DNA of 64,000 nt from Phycisphaerales bacterium (GTDB lineage Bacteria; Planctomycetota; Phycisphaerae; Phycisphaerales; SM1A02): positions 1 through 64,000 of the forward strand of contig SIAK01000001.1 of the NCBI GenBank assembly GCA_009691805.1. Reading direction: 5' to 3'. Made by a program: the position numbers and the translations under genes. Of the stretch, positions 1 through 6,947 are shown one piece after another. The notes beneath the pieces are model-generated. The model made no database searches and was not told the DNA's origin. It saw nothing but the letters and a program-made list of their open reading frames with translations. How positions within the stretch are numbered: the first letter of the stretch is position 1; each line of letters starts with the position of its first letter.

Positions 1-134
1 AGAAAAATGTCGACCTGGGACTTCATTGCGCCCGCTGCAGGCGAATGTGAAGGCTGAGATAGGAACTGCAGATACGCGTGTAGATGCGACCGGGTGGCTG
101 TAACGGCACGGGGGTTCAAATCCCCCCAGCTCCA
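1..134 (+). ncRNA. ssrA: tmRNA (ssrA), 3' end only
   Basis: This is the 3' part of transfer-messenger RNA, which rescues stalled ribosomes; the 5' part and tag-peptide reading frame lie before the window. The stretch near 42-56 (GGCGAATGTGAAGGCTGA) is very close to the conserved 3' domain of the E. coli molecule. It is followed by a T-arm (GGGGGTTCAAATCCCCCC, about 110-127) and the acceptor strand CAGCTCCA ending at 134. The terminal CCA is not encoded: the next bases are T, with a run of seven T from 135 that may end transcription. The match to the tmRNA 3' end is clear by eye. Confidence 0.92.
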
Positions 135-160
135 TTTTTTTAGCGAGCGTTCGCGCGGTG

Positions 161-250
161 TGGGTTTCACACGCGCCGCGCGCGCTGAGGGTTTCACGCG
201 CGCCGCTTCGCGCGCTGAGGGTTTCACGCGCGCCGCTTCGCGCGCTGAGG
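161..250. repeat. 30-bp GC-rich tandem repeat, about three copies
   Basis: Three head-to-tail copies of a 30-bp unit (GGTTTCACGCGCGCCGCTTC followed by GCGCGCTGAG). The last two copies are essentially identical and the first is degenerate. Each unit contains GCGCGC on both sides of a short centre, so each copy can form a small hairpin. It lies between the tmRNA end and the sthA stop codon. The copies abut with no spacers. Confidence 0.85.
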
Positions 251-271
251 GGGGCGTTCGCCACCGCGAGT

Positions 272-1669
272 TTATTTTTCGGTCGTGATGCCGAGGCGAT
301 TGGCTGCGTTGTAGGCGGCAACTTTGTAGCACTCGGCGAGAGTGGGGTAGTTGAACACGGTTTCGAGGAAGTACTCGAGTCCGCCGCCGAGAATCAGCGC
401 TGCCTGTCCGATGTGAATGAGTTCCGTTGCTTGCGTTCCGATGCAATGGACGCCGAGAAGTTTTCTTGTCTCGCGATGGAAGAGCATCTTGAAGACGCCG
501 CTTTTATCGCCGAGGATTTGTCCGCGTGCGATTTCGCTGAAGCGCGCGACGCCGATTTCGTAGGGGATCTTTGCTTTGGAGAGTTCTTCTTCCGTCGCGC
601 CGACCATCGAGATCTCGGGGATCGCGTAGATACCGTACGGAAATCCCGCGCCCATCGGCTTCGACTCGATGCCAAACATCGCGAGCGTCGCGAGTCGACC
701 TTGCTCACTACTTGTCGATGCGAGCGAAGGAAATCCAATCACATCGCCCGCTGCGTAGATGTGGGGAACGGCGGTTCGGTAGTGCTCGTCGACTTTGAGT
801 CGGCCGCGATCGTCGGCTGCGAGACCAGCCTTCTCCAAGCCGAGTCCTTCCGTCGCGCCCACGCGTCCAACGGAATACAGAACGCATTCCGCCGCGAGCA
901 GTTTTCCGCTCGTGAGCAAAATCTCCGCGTGCTTCGTCGCGCCTTCGATCACGGAGATTTTTTCGACAGCATCGCCAAGCCGAAACACCACGCGCTTCTG
1001 CCGCATCTGATGAATCAGCTCATCGACGATTTCGCGATCCGCAAACTCAAGTGGTCGCTCATGTCGATCGAGCAGCGTGACCTCCACTCCAAGCTCCGCA
1101 AACATGGACGCGTACTCAATGCCAATGACACCGCCTCCCACGACGACGAGTGTCTTCGGCAAGGTCTTGCGACTGAGGATGAAGTCACTCGTCAGAATCG
1201 TGCATCCATCTGGGCTGATCTCCGGAGGATCGGAAGGGCGACTTCCGCACGCGATGAGAATGTTGTCCGCGCTCACGGAGCGCACTGTTCCTGAATCAGC
1301 GATGGCGATTGTGTGTGGATCGACGAAGCTCGATTCGCCATCAAGAAGTTGCACGCCGTTGCGCGCGAGTTGTCGCGCGACGATTGTCATCTCGCGCTCG
1401 ACCACCGCCGCAACGCGCTGCGTGAGCGTCTCCATCGTTGGATGTGGTACTTCACTCGGTTCCGCGTACGCATGCGGCGGGCGCACGAGCGAGAGAACAG
1501 CTTCGCGGAATGTTTTCGAGGGCATCGTGCCTGTGTGCAGGCAGACGCCACCCACCATCTTGCGCCGTTCACAAATCGCAACACGTTTCCCGAGCTTTGC
1601 TGCTTGGACGGAGGCGCGCTGTCCTGCGGGTCCGCTGCCGATCACGATGAGGTCGAATTCGTATGCCAT
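272..1669 (-). CDS. sthA: Soluble pyridine nucleotide transhydrogenase (FAD flavoprotein)
   Basis: Predicted cytosolic FAD enzyme that equilibrates NADPH and NADH. The 465 residues match the length of E. coli SthA. An N-terminal FAD-binding Rossmann motif GSGPAG lies at residues 11-16. The segment GGVCLHTGTMPSK (40-52) keeps Cys43 but has Thr where lipoamide dehydrogenases have the second redox Cys, as in the SthA subfamily. A second nucleotide-binding motif (VVVGGGVIGIEYAS) sits mid-protein, and a C-terminal dimerisation domain contains HRETRKLLGVHCIG and FNYPTLAECYKVAA, close to SthA. I chose the ATG at 1669 over an in-frame TTG two codons upstream because the family starts at this point; no good ribosome site is visible for either. 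Lipoamide dehydrogenase or mercuric reductase are less likely because of the missing disulfide partner. Confidence 0.9.
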   Translation of the reverse strand: MAYEFDLIVIGSGPAGQRASVQAAKLGKRVAICERRKMVGGVCLHTGTMPSKTFREAVLSLVRPPHAYAEPSEVPHPTMETLTQRVAAVVEREMTIVARQLARNGVQLLDGESSFVDPHTIAIADSGTVRSVSADNILIACGSRPSDPPEISPDGCTILTSDFILSRKTLPKTLVVVGGGVIGIEYASMFAELGVEVTLLDRHERPLEFADREIVDELIHQMRQKRVVFRLGDAVEKISVIEGATKHAEILLTSGKLLAAECVLYSVGRVGATEGLGLEKAGLAADDRGRLKVDEHYRTAVPHIYAAGDVIGFPSLASTSSEQGRLATLAMFGIESKPMGAGFPYGIYAIPEISMVGATEEELSKAKIPYEIGVARFSEIARGQILGDKSGVFKMLFHRETRKLLGVHCIGTQATELIHIGQAALILGGGLEYFLETVFNYPTLAECYKVAAYNAANRLGITTEK

Positions 1670-1736
1670 GTGCAAATCAAGAAGAGTGCGGGACGAGACT
1701 CGACGAGTTTACCCACAGCGCTACGATGGCGTTTGC

Positions 1737-2234
1737 ATGCCGAACCCTTCGACGCAATCTTTTCCACCAACGAAAGTGCTCTTCGTTTGCCACGGCAACA
1801 TTTGTCGAAGTCCCGCTGCGGAGTGCATCTTCGCTGCCCTCGCGACGCGCGCTGGAGTTCGTGCGCAGTTTGAGATTGATAGCGCAGCCACGCACAACGA
1901 ACACAGCGGCGACGCGCCCTATCGCGATACGCAAATCGAACTCCGCGCACGAGGATATGAAGTCTTTGGACGCAGTCGACACATCACGACGCACGATGCG
2001 ACGCACTTTGAGTACGTCGTGTGCATGGATCTGATGAATCACGCGAGCTTGATTTCGCGTGGATTTCCAGCCGCGCGCGTCTCACTGCTTCGATCGCATG
2101 ACCCGCTCGCGACCGAACAGGAAGTCGGTGATCCGTGGGGTTACCCAGATCAGTTCAAGGGCATGGCAGATGTGATCGAAGCGGCATGCGTCGCACTGCT
2201 GTCGAAACTTCTCGCAGAGCGGAACGCGACATGA
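1737..2234 (+). CDS. Low-molecular-weight protein tyrosine phosphatase
   Basis: Predicted cytosolic phosphatase of the low-molecular-weight class (165 aa, the usual family length). The P-loop CHGNICRS starts at Cys18, the nucleophile, with Arg24 binding phosphate. The general-acid loop GDPWGYP is near residues 131-137 with Asp132. The start is the ATG at 1737, 67 bp from the divergent sthA start. The stop overlaps the next gene's start (ATGA), so the two are probably co-translated. In bacteria such enzymes act on tyrosine-phosphorylated or arginine-phosphorylated proteins; the substrate cannot be told from sequence. Confidence 0.92.
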   Translation: MPNPSTQSFPPTKVLFVCHGNICRSPAAECIFAALATRAGVRAQFEIDSAATHNEHSGDAPYRDTQIELRARGYEVFGRSRHITTHDATHFEYVVCMDLMNHASLISRGFPAARVSLLRSHDPLATEQEVGDPWGYPDQFKGMADVIEAACVALLSKLLAERNAT

Positions 2235-2857
2235 GTGCGTCGCAGTGCTTCGATATCGCATCGATCTCGCAGCGGCTGCGTTACAACTTTCTCATCGGCG
2301 CCATCGTGCCTCGACCTATCGCGGTGGTGGGAACAGTGTCTCCCGAGGGCTTGCTCAATCTCGCGCCGTTCTCATTCTTCAACGGTGTTGGAAGTGAGCC
2401 GATGTTGATCTCTTTCTGCCCAGCGAATCGCGTCGATGGTTCGCTCAAAGACACGCATCGCAACGTGATGCCGATTGCCGAGGGCGGAACAGGTTGCTTC
2501 AGCGTGAGTGTCGCGAGTTATGCGATTGCGCGGCAGGTCGTCGATTCGGGTGAAGAACTCGCGTACGGCGTGAGTGAGTTTGAAGCGGTTGGGCTCACGC
2601 CCGTCGTCGGCACACATATCGCTGCGCCACGCGTGCTTGAGGCTCCGATTTCTTTTGAGTGTGTGACGCATGCGGTGCACTCCTTCGCGCCAGGGATCGC
2701 TGGCGGCGCGAACATGGTCATCGGCCGCGTCGTGGCTGTGCATTGCGCGCCTGCGCTCTTAGACAAGTGGATGCATGTCGATGCTGCGCAACTCGATGCG
2801 GTGGGCCGCATGGGTGAGCGCTTCTACTGCACGACGCGCGATCGCTTTCTGTTCTGA
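2231..2857 (+). CDS. Flavin reductase-like, FMN-binding split-barrel protein
   Basis: A 208-aa protein of the flavin reductase-like domain family (DIM6/NTAB type). The N-terminal segment LIGAIVPRPIAVVGTVSPEG, followed by NLAPFSFFNGVGSEPMLISF, is characteristic of the FMN-binding split barrel. Members are FMN-dependent reductases or oxygenase components; the substrate cannot be assigned. Its ATG overlaps the stop of the phosphatase gene by 4 bp. It is convergent with serC, 13 bp away. Confidence 0.85.
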   Translation: MSASQCFDIASISQRLRYNFLIGAIVPRPIAVVGTVSPEGLLNLAPFSFFNGVGSEPMLISFCPANRVDGSLKDTHRNVMPIAEGGTGCFSVSVASYAIARQVVDSGEELAYGVSEFEAVGLTPVVGTHIAAPRVLEAPISFECVTHAVHSFAPGIAGGANMVIGRVVAVHCAPALLDKWMHVDAAQLDAVGRMGERFYCTTRDRFLF

Positions 2858-2870
2858 ACGACTCAAAGGC

Positions 2871-3986
2871 TCAGCCGTGTGTTCGCTTGAAGTCGTCCAT
2901 GAACTGCGCGAGGAGTTCGCTGCCGTGTGCGGGAAATGCGTTGTAGACGCACGCACGAATGCCGCCCCAATCGCGGTGCCCGCGCAAACCGAACAGCCCA
3001 GCCTTTTCACTCTCTGTAACAAACGCATCGACGAGTGCGTCGCTCGGAAGTTGGAACGAGATCGACATCGCGCTGCGGCAATCGTCGCGCATCGAAGGTC
3101 GATAGAAGCCGTTGCTGCGATCGATCGCTGCGTAGATAGCGGCTGATTTCTTCGCGTTCAACAGCGCGAATGCCTTCGGTCCGCCGTGATCGGCGAGCCA
3201 TTTCGCCATGAGTCCAACCACGCGCACGCCAAAGGTTGGTGGTGTATTCGGTCGCGACTCTGACTTCGCGAAGTTCGCGTAGCTCAGGAGTCCAGGAAGT
3301 GACGCGTCGGCCTTCGCGAGAAAACTCTTCTTCACGAGTATCAAGCAGATGCCGCTCGCGCCAAGATTTTTCTGACCGCTCGCGAAGATCAGTTCGTGCG
3401 CATCGAGTGGATACTCGCGGCTGAAGAGATCGCTCGTTGCATCACACACCAGCGGCGCGTTGACCTTCGGTGGTCGCGCGAACTGTGTGCCTTCGACAGT
3501 GTTGTTGGAGCAGTAACAAAAGTACGACGCGCCCGTGCAGTCTGCAATCTCGTTGTCAGAAGGCACATGATCGAATCGACACGATGCGCCATCAAACACC
3601 GTGCGCGTCTTGCGCACCGCGTTGGTTTCAATCTGCCCCTTGCGCGCCCACAGACCCGTGTCGGCGAAGGCAGCGAATCCATCTTTCGGAATGAAGTTGA
3701 GTGCGATGAGTGAGAAGTGCTGCATCGATCCACCAGGAAGAAAGAGCACTTCCCAATCGCTTCCCAATCCACTCACGCGGCGCACACTCTCGATTGCTTC
3801 CGTGAGCAGCCGGTCATAGGACGCGCCGCGATGGCTGTGCTCGAGCAGACCAATGCCCGTGCCGTCGAGATCCATGATTTCGCGTTGCAACTGCTCAAGC
3901 ACGCTCTCCGGCATCTGCGCAGGACCAGGGGAGAAGTTGTAAACGCGACCTGCGCGAGGTGTTGTTGGAGGCATAAGGATCGTCAT
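2871..3986 (-). CDS. serC: Phosphoserine aminotransferase
   Basis: PLP-dependent enzyme of serine biosynthesis, converting 3-phosphohydroxypyruvate and glutamate to phosphoserine (a related reaction serves pyridoxal phosphate synthesis). The start RVYNFSPGPAQMPESVLEQL is the SerC signature. The Schiff-base lysine lies in FASGQKNLGASG, and the C-terminal LRGHRDWGGIRACVYNAFP is also diagnostic. I chose the ATG at 3986 (371 aa); in-frame ATGs at 4019 and 3974 are possible and change only the N-terminal tail. No convincing ribosome site separates them. It is divergent from the PilZ-like gene. Confidence 0.93.
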   Translation of the reverse strand: MTILMPPTTPRAGRVYNFSPGPAQMPESVLEQLQREIMDLDGTGIGLLEHSHRGASYDRLLTEAIESVRRVSGLGSDWEVLFLPGGSMQHFSLIALNFIPKDGFAAFADTGLWARKGQIETNAVRKTRTVFDGASCRFDHVPSDNEIADCTGASYFCYCSNNTVEGTQFARPPKVNAPLVCDATSDLFSREYPLDAHELIFASGQKNLGASGICLILVKKSFLAKADASLPGLLSYANFAKSESRPNTPPTFGVRVVGLMAKWLADHGGPKAFALLNAKKSAAIYAAIDRSNGFYRPSMRDDCRSAMSISFQLPSDALVDAFVTESEKAGLFGLRGHRDWGGIRACVYNAFPAHGSELLAQFMDDFKRTHG

Positions 3987-4113
3987 CGCAGAAACTCGAG
4001 TGGAGTGCATCGTGGTCATGAGGGGCGCTTTCAATGATTCAGAATGGCAACTGTAGCGTTGCGGGGCAATCCTGCGGTGAAACTGCGCCACGTGCCGATG
4101 CACAGATCCCTCG

Positions 4114-4449
4114 ATGCTGCTCGAATCCATTCTCCAATCAGCGCAGGGCGACTGTCAACCGTTTCGGTTCGACCGCCGAGAGTCTTCGCGTTGGACGCTT
4201 CCTGGTTCCGCAAGTGTTATCGCGCTTGGAACAGAACTTGGTGCGACATTCGAACTTGAATGCCTCAAAGGCGCTCCGTGGTGGATGAGCGGAATCTCGA
4301 TGCAGGCTCCGCCGTGCGTGGGAACAACTGTGAGCGTTGGATTCAGCGATCCAGCGTTTCGCCATGCGCGCGCAGTTGTGATGCGCATTGATGAACTTGA
4401 TGATTGCGTTCGCGTCGCACTCAGGTTCGAAGATGCGCTTGTCGCATAA
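4114..4449 (+). CDS. Small PilZ-like domain protein
   Basis: A 111-aa protein that looks like a single PilZ domain, the c-di-GMP receptor fold. The pattern DRRESSRW (residues 20-27) resembles the RxxxR start of PilZ domains. The strand pattern GTTVSVGF ... ARAVVMRID ... CVRVALRFED resembles the barrel end. The second binding motif (D/N-x-S-x-x-G) is not intact: the corresponding region reads GAPWWMSGIS. It may be a degenerate or non-binding PilZ. It stands alone between serC and the pilin cluster, which fits a role in pilus control, but that is inference. The upstream ATG at 4114 is the only one that keeps the RR motif. Confidence 0.6.
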   Translation: MLLESILQSAQGDCQPFRFDRRESSRWTLPGSASVIALGTELGATFELECLKGAPWWMSGISMQAPPCVGTTVSVGFSDPAFRHARAVVMRIDELDDCVRVALRFEDALVA

Positions 4450-4833
4450 CTGACGCGATTCTCATCAGGATGCAAGTATCGCTCGTGCAGCGTGGTGGAT
4501 CTGCGCGGGCATCGTCAATGCGACTTTCTCGAAGTGATGCACGCATCGTTCGTTATGTCGAGCGATGCATCCGATGTTTGAGTTGTCCTGCGGAAAGGGA
4601 CTCGTGCGACCCTCGGAGGGAATTGGTTGCATGGGAAGGGGATCCGCTTGACCGTCGACGCGGTGTCGAAACCGCGTTGGCAATTCCCGCTTCGCCGCCG
4701 AAAGGCGACGAGCGGATTTCGAGAGGGCGCCTGCGTCTGGCGCCACGGAGATTGAGGAGCGGAGTCTGACTCCGCAGCACGCGCCGCTAACCGCCATTCC
4801 GGGGTTTACGCGCACAACGAAAGGGATAGCACT
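4450..4833. other. Gene-free leader upstream of the first pseudopilin
   Basis: I see no credible protein gene in these 384 bases; the open frames here lack family features. The second half holds a series of inverted repeats (separate entry). A purine-rich ribosome site (AAAGGGA) sits about 7 bp before the ATG at 4834. Confidence 0.6.
4618..4775 (+). ncRNA. Candidate structured leader RNA (five inverted repeats)
   Basis: Five paired elements follow each other. GGGAATTG (4618-4625) pairs with CAATTCCC (4681-4688) and encloses ACGCGGT (4658-4664) with ACCGCGT (4671-4677). Next come TCGCC (4692-4696) with GGCGA (4704-4708), GGCGCC (4726-4731) with GGCGCC (4739-4744), and GCGGAGT (4759-4765) with ACTCCGC (4769-4775). 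The last arm ends 58 bases before the pilin ATG. Strand is inferred from the downstream gene. It does not match the c-di-GMP riboswitch, RNase P or SRP consensus that I know. It could be a leader, a separate small RNA or chance in GC-rich DNA. Confidence 0.4.
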
Positions 4834-5232
4834 ATGAAGCGACGGAGCTCCAATGGTTTTACGCTCATCGAAATTCTGATTGTCGTCGTCATCCTCGGCA
4901 TTCTTGCCGCGATTGTCATTCCCCAATTCACGAACGCTTCGCAGGAAGCTGCTGAGTCGAGCGTGAAGAGCCAGCTGCAAACGGTGCGAAGCCAAATTGA
5001 GCTTTATCGTGTGCGCAACAACGGCAATCTTCCATCGATGATGGATGACCTTGTGCAGCCACCAAACGGCGAAGATCCTTACCTGCAGCGCGTACCTGTG
5101 CTGCCATCGACCTTCGAGTTTGTCTGGGGCGACAACGCCACCAGCGCGACCATCACGGAAACTTGCTACTGCACTTTCACAGGCGCGACGCTTCCGGAAG
5201 GTCTCACGCTCGCTGAGATCGAGAACTGGTAA
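4834..5232 (+). CDS. Type IV pilin/GspG-like prepilin, probable major pilin
   Basis: A 132-aa prepilin with a short basic leader cut at NG|FTLIE (Gly8, with Glu13 as the conserved +5 residue), then the hydrophobic N-terminal helix ILIVVVILGILAAIVIP. The globular part begins with a helix (SSVKSQLQTVRSQIELYR) and contains LPSMMDDL and DPYLQRVP, as in GspG-like pseudopilins. It is exported and assembled at the inner membrane after prepilin peptidase cleavage. A strong terminator directly follows, so it can be transcribed alone; this suits an abundant major subunit at the head of the first pilus cluster. The ATG has a ribosome site. Confidence 0.88.
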   Translation: MKRRSSNGFTLIEILIVVVILGILAAIVIPQFTNASQEAAESSVKSQLQTVRSQIELYRVRNNGNLPSMMDDLVQPPNGEDPYLQRVPVLPSTFEFVWGDNATSATITETCYCTFTGATLPEGLTLAEIENW

Positions 5233-5250
5233 ATCCTTCAAGACTGGCGC

Positions 5251-5291
5251 AAACACACAGCCGCGGGTCCCAACCACGCGGCTGTGTGTTT
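5251..5291 (+). terminator. Rho-independent terminator after first pseudopilin
   Basis: A long stem, AAACACACAGCCGCG (5251-5265) with CGCGGCTGTGTGTTT (5277-5291), encloses an 11-nt loop and ends in a short T run. It starts 18 bases after the pilin stop codon and would limit read-through into the rest of the cluster. Confidence 0.8.
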
Positions 5292-5525
5292 GTCGCGCGG
5301 CGCGTCGTTGAGCGCTCGTGCAGGTTTCTGGCCGCAGCGGCCAAAACGCTGCATTCGCTTTCGACTCAGGCGCTGCGAGTGAATCGCAGACACCTGAATT
5401 CATGCGTGCACTTCAGTCTTTCATCCCCTCACCGACTCCGTCGGTAGTTGTGTGAGAAGTTTGTCGCGCGGCGCGAGTGGATCATGTTGGAGGCGTGTCA
5501 GCACCTTGGAGCGATTTGGGGAACG

Positions 5526-5906
5526 ATGCGAAAAAACGCCTTCACACTGATTGAAATCCTCACCGTTGTTGTGATTCTTGGAATCCTCGCCGCCATCGTG
5601 ATGCCTTCGTTTCTCACCCCGGTGAGCGAAGCGCAAGTCTCGAGTGCGCGAGGGCAGCTCCAGACGATTCGAAGTCAGATTGAACTCTTTCGCTCGAAGA
5701 ATGGCGATCTTCCGCCTGTGGCTGGAGCCAATGGAGTCGATGGACTTTGGGATGCGCTCATCTTGAACCCTCCGGATGGAAGTAGTTACCTTGATCGCAT
5801 TCCTCGGCTGCCGAGTGATTATGCGTTGATTTGGGATGGCACTGAATTGCGCATGCGTTATGACGGTCTCGACACAACTCTTGCTCTGGAGGTTCCAACA
5901 TGGTGA
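5526..5906 (+). CDS. GspG-like pseudopilin with Ala at the -1 cleavage position
   Basis: A 126-aa prepilin: MRKNA|FTLIEILTVVVILGI, with the conserved Glu at +5 but Ala5 instead of Gly before the cut. The hydrophobic helix and the following helix (SSARGQLQTIRSQIELF) closely match the gene at 4834, so the two are paralogues. The body has the same DxxxLNPPDGSSYLDRIPRLP arrangement (shared YLDRIP/YLQRVP). I chose the ATG at 5526 because it gives a normal short leader, with GGGGA upstream; starts further up would add an unlikely 26 residues. The stop overlaps the next gene (ATGGTGA). Confidence 0.85.
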   Translation: MRKNAFTLIEILTVVVILGILAAIVMPSFLTPVSEAQVSSARGQLQTIRSQIELFRSKNGDLPPVAGANGVDGLWDALILNPPDGSSYLDRIPRLPSDYALIWDGTELRMRYDGLDTTLALEVPTW

Positions 5907-6268
5907 ATCACAAACCACACGCTCGCGTTTCGCGCACGCTTCTTCTTTGCTGCGCAGTCGCGGGATTGTCTGCAGGATATTTTCTCGGTGCATCGCAGCG
6001 CGAAGCGAACGCCGGGCCGCCGGAGCCTTCGAATGGGGGCGGATCTTCGCGGTCGTCTACGGAACCACCAGGCTCCGCAACTGCTGCGCTCGATCCAGCA
6101 CTGCAACGCGCGCAGCTCTCGAATGAGATGCGCGCGCTTCGTGCGGAAGTCGCGGCGCTGCGCGATACGATGACGAGTGGACGGATGAAAGTTGAAGTGA
6201 CGAATCTGAAAGATCTCGGCATTGAAGAAGCGCTGCAGGCTGCACTGCGCACGACAAGCAAGCCGTAG
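5900..6268 (+). CDS. Membrane-anchored coiled-coil protein of the pilus cluster, unknown function
   Basis: I do not recognise a family. The 122 residues start with a basic segment and one hydrophobic stretch (LLLCCAVAGLSAGYFLGA, about 14-31) that is a signal anchor or signal peptide. A Gly/Ser/Pro-rich linker (about 39-62) and a short helical, probably coiled-coil segment (AQLSNEMRALRAEVAALRDT, about 71-90) follow. The start overlaps the preceding pseudopilin by 7 bp and it is followed by another pseudopilin, so it is probably a cell-envelope accessory of this pilus system. Confidence 0.7.
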   Translation: MVNHKPHARVSRTLLLCCAVAGLSAGYFLGASQREANAGPPEPSNGGGSSRSSTEPPGSATAALDPALQRAQLSNEMRALRAEVAALRDTMTSGRMKVEVTNLKDLGIEEALQAALRTTSKP

Positions 6269-6293
6269 TTCGACGAGCGGGAGGGGAGCAATC

Positions 6294-6863
6294 ATGAGCG
6301 GGAACTGGAAGTCAATCCATCGTGGTTACACACTCATTGAAGTGTTGATCGTTGTCACTGTGCTCGGACTCGCGAGCGCGTTGCTCACGCCGCTCCTTGG
6401 CAATCGCGGTGACTTCGATGTGCAAGCAGCAGTTCGCATGTTGGTTGCCGATCTGACGTTCGCGCAATCCGACGCGCTCGCGCTACAAGAGCTTCGTCGC
6501 GTGCACTTCTATGAAGACGGGACAGGATGGTGTTTGGTGCGCATCGAGGAGAGCGATCTCAACAGCACATTTGATGCGTCGAGCGCGGATTACATTTCCG
6601 ATCCGCTCGCGGGCAGTGATCGGCAACTCGCGTACATCGTGCAACTCGGCAATGGCAACTTCGGCGGCGCGCGTGTCGAGAGCGTGGAACTCGATGGAAA
6701 CTCGCGCGATGTTTCCTTTGATGAACTTGGTGGAACTGTTTCCTCCACTGGACTTCCGGGCAGTGGGGGATCGATCGTGATTGCCGCGCCAGGAGTCCGA
6801 TACCGCATCGAACTCGCGCCCGTCACGGGAAAAATTGTCGTCGCGCGCATCGACGGCGGGTAA
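6294..6863 (+). CDS. GspH/FimT-like pseudopilin
   Basis: A 189-aa prepilin with leader MSGNWKSIHRG|YTLIEVLIVV (cut after Gly11, Glu16 at +5) and a hydrophobic helix. The segment AAVRMLVADLTFAQSDALAL is typical of GspH/FimT minor pseudopilins, followed by a beta-rich body ending GVRYRIELAPVTGKIVVARI. The ATG at 6294 has an excellent ribosome site (GGAGGGGAG). Minor pseudopilins of this kind form the tip or priming complex of type II secretion or type IV pilus fibres. Confidence 0.85.
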   Translation: MSGNWKSIHRGYTLIEVLIVVTVLGLASALLTPLLGNRGDFDVQAAVRMLVADLTFAQSDALALQELRRVHFYEDGTGWCLVRIEESDLNSTFDASSADYISDPLAGSDRQLAYIVQLGNGNFGGARVESVELDGNSRDVSFDELGGTVSSTGLPGSGGSIVIAAPGVRYRIELAPVTGKIVVARIDGG

Positions 6864-6947
6864 TGCCTCAACGCACGACGCGGCAGCGACGGCGCGCGAG
6901 ACATCCTTCAGCATTCGACGAAATGGGGCAACAGGCCCCCTCGCATT

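Noticed and set aside
161-250. CRISPR-like array
   Set aside because: Copies abut without spacers and no cas genes are near.
158-1294. Long open frame on + strand opposite sthA
   Set aside because: Mirror frame of a clear gene in GC-rich DNA; no family features, and sthA on the other strand is unmistakable.
272-1669. Lipoamide dehydrogenase or mercuric reductase
   Set aside because: The second redox Cys is replaced by Thr, and the C-terminus matches SthA.
4618-4775. c-di-GMP (GEMM) riboswitch, RNase P or SRP RNA
   Set aside because: Sequence signatures of these classes are not present as far as I can recall; kept as unknown structured candidate.
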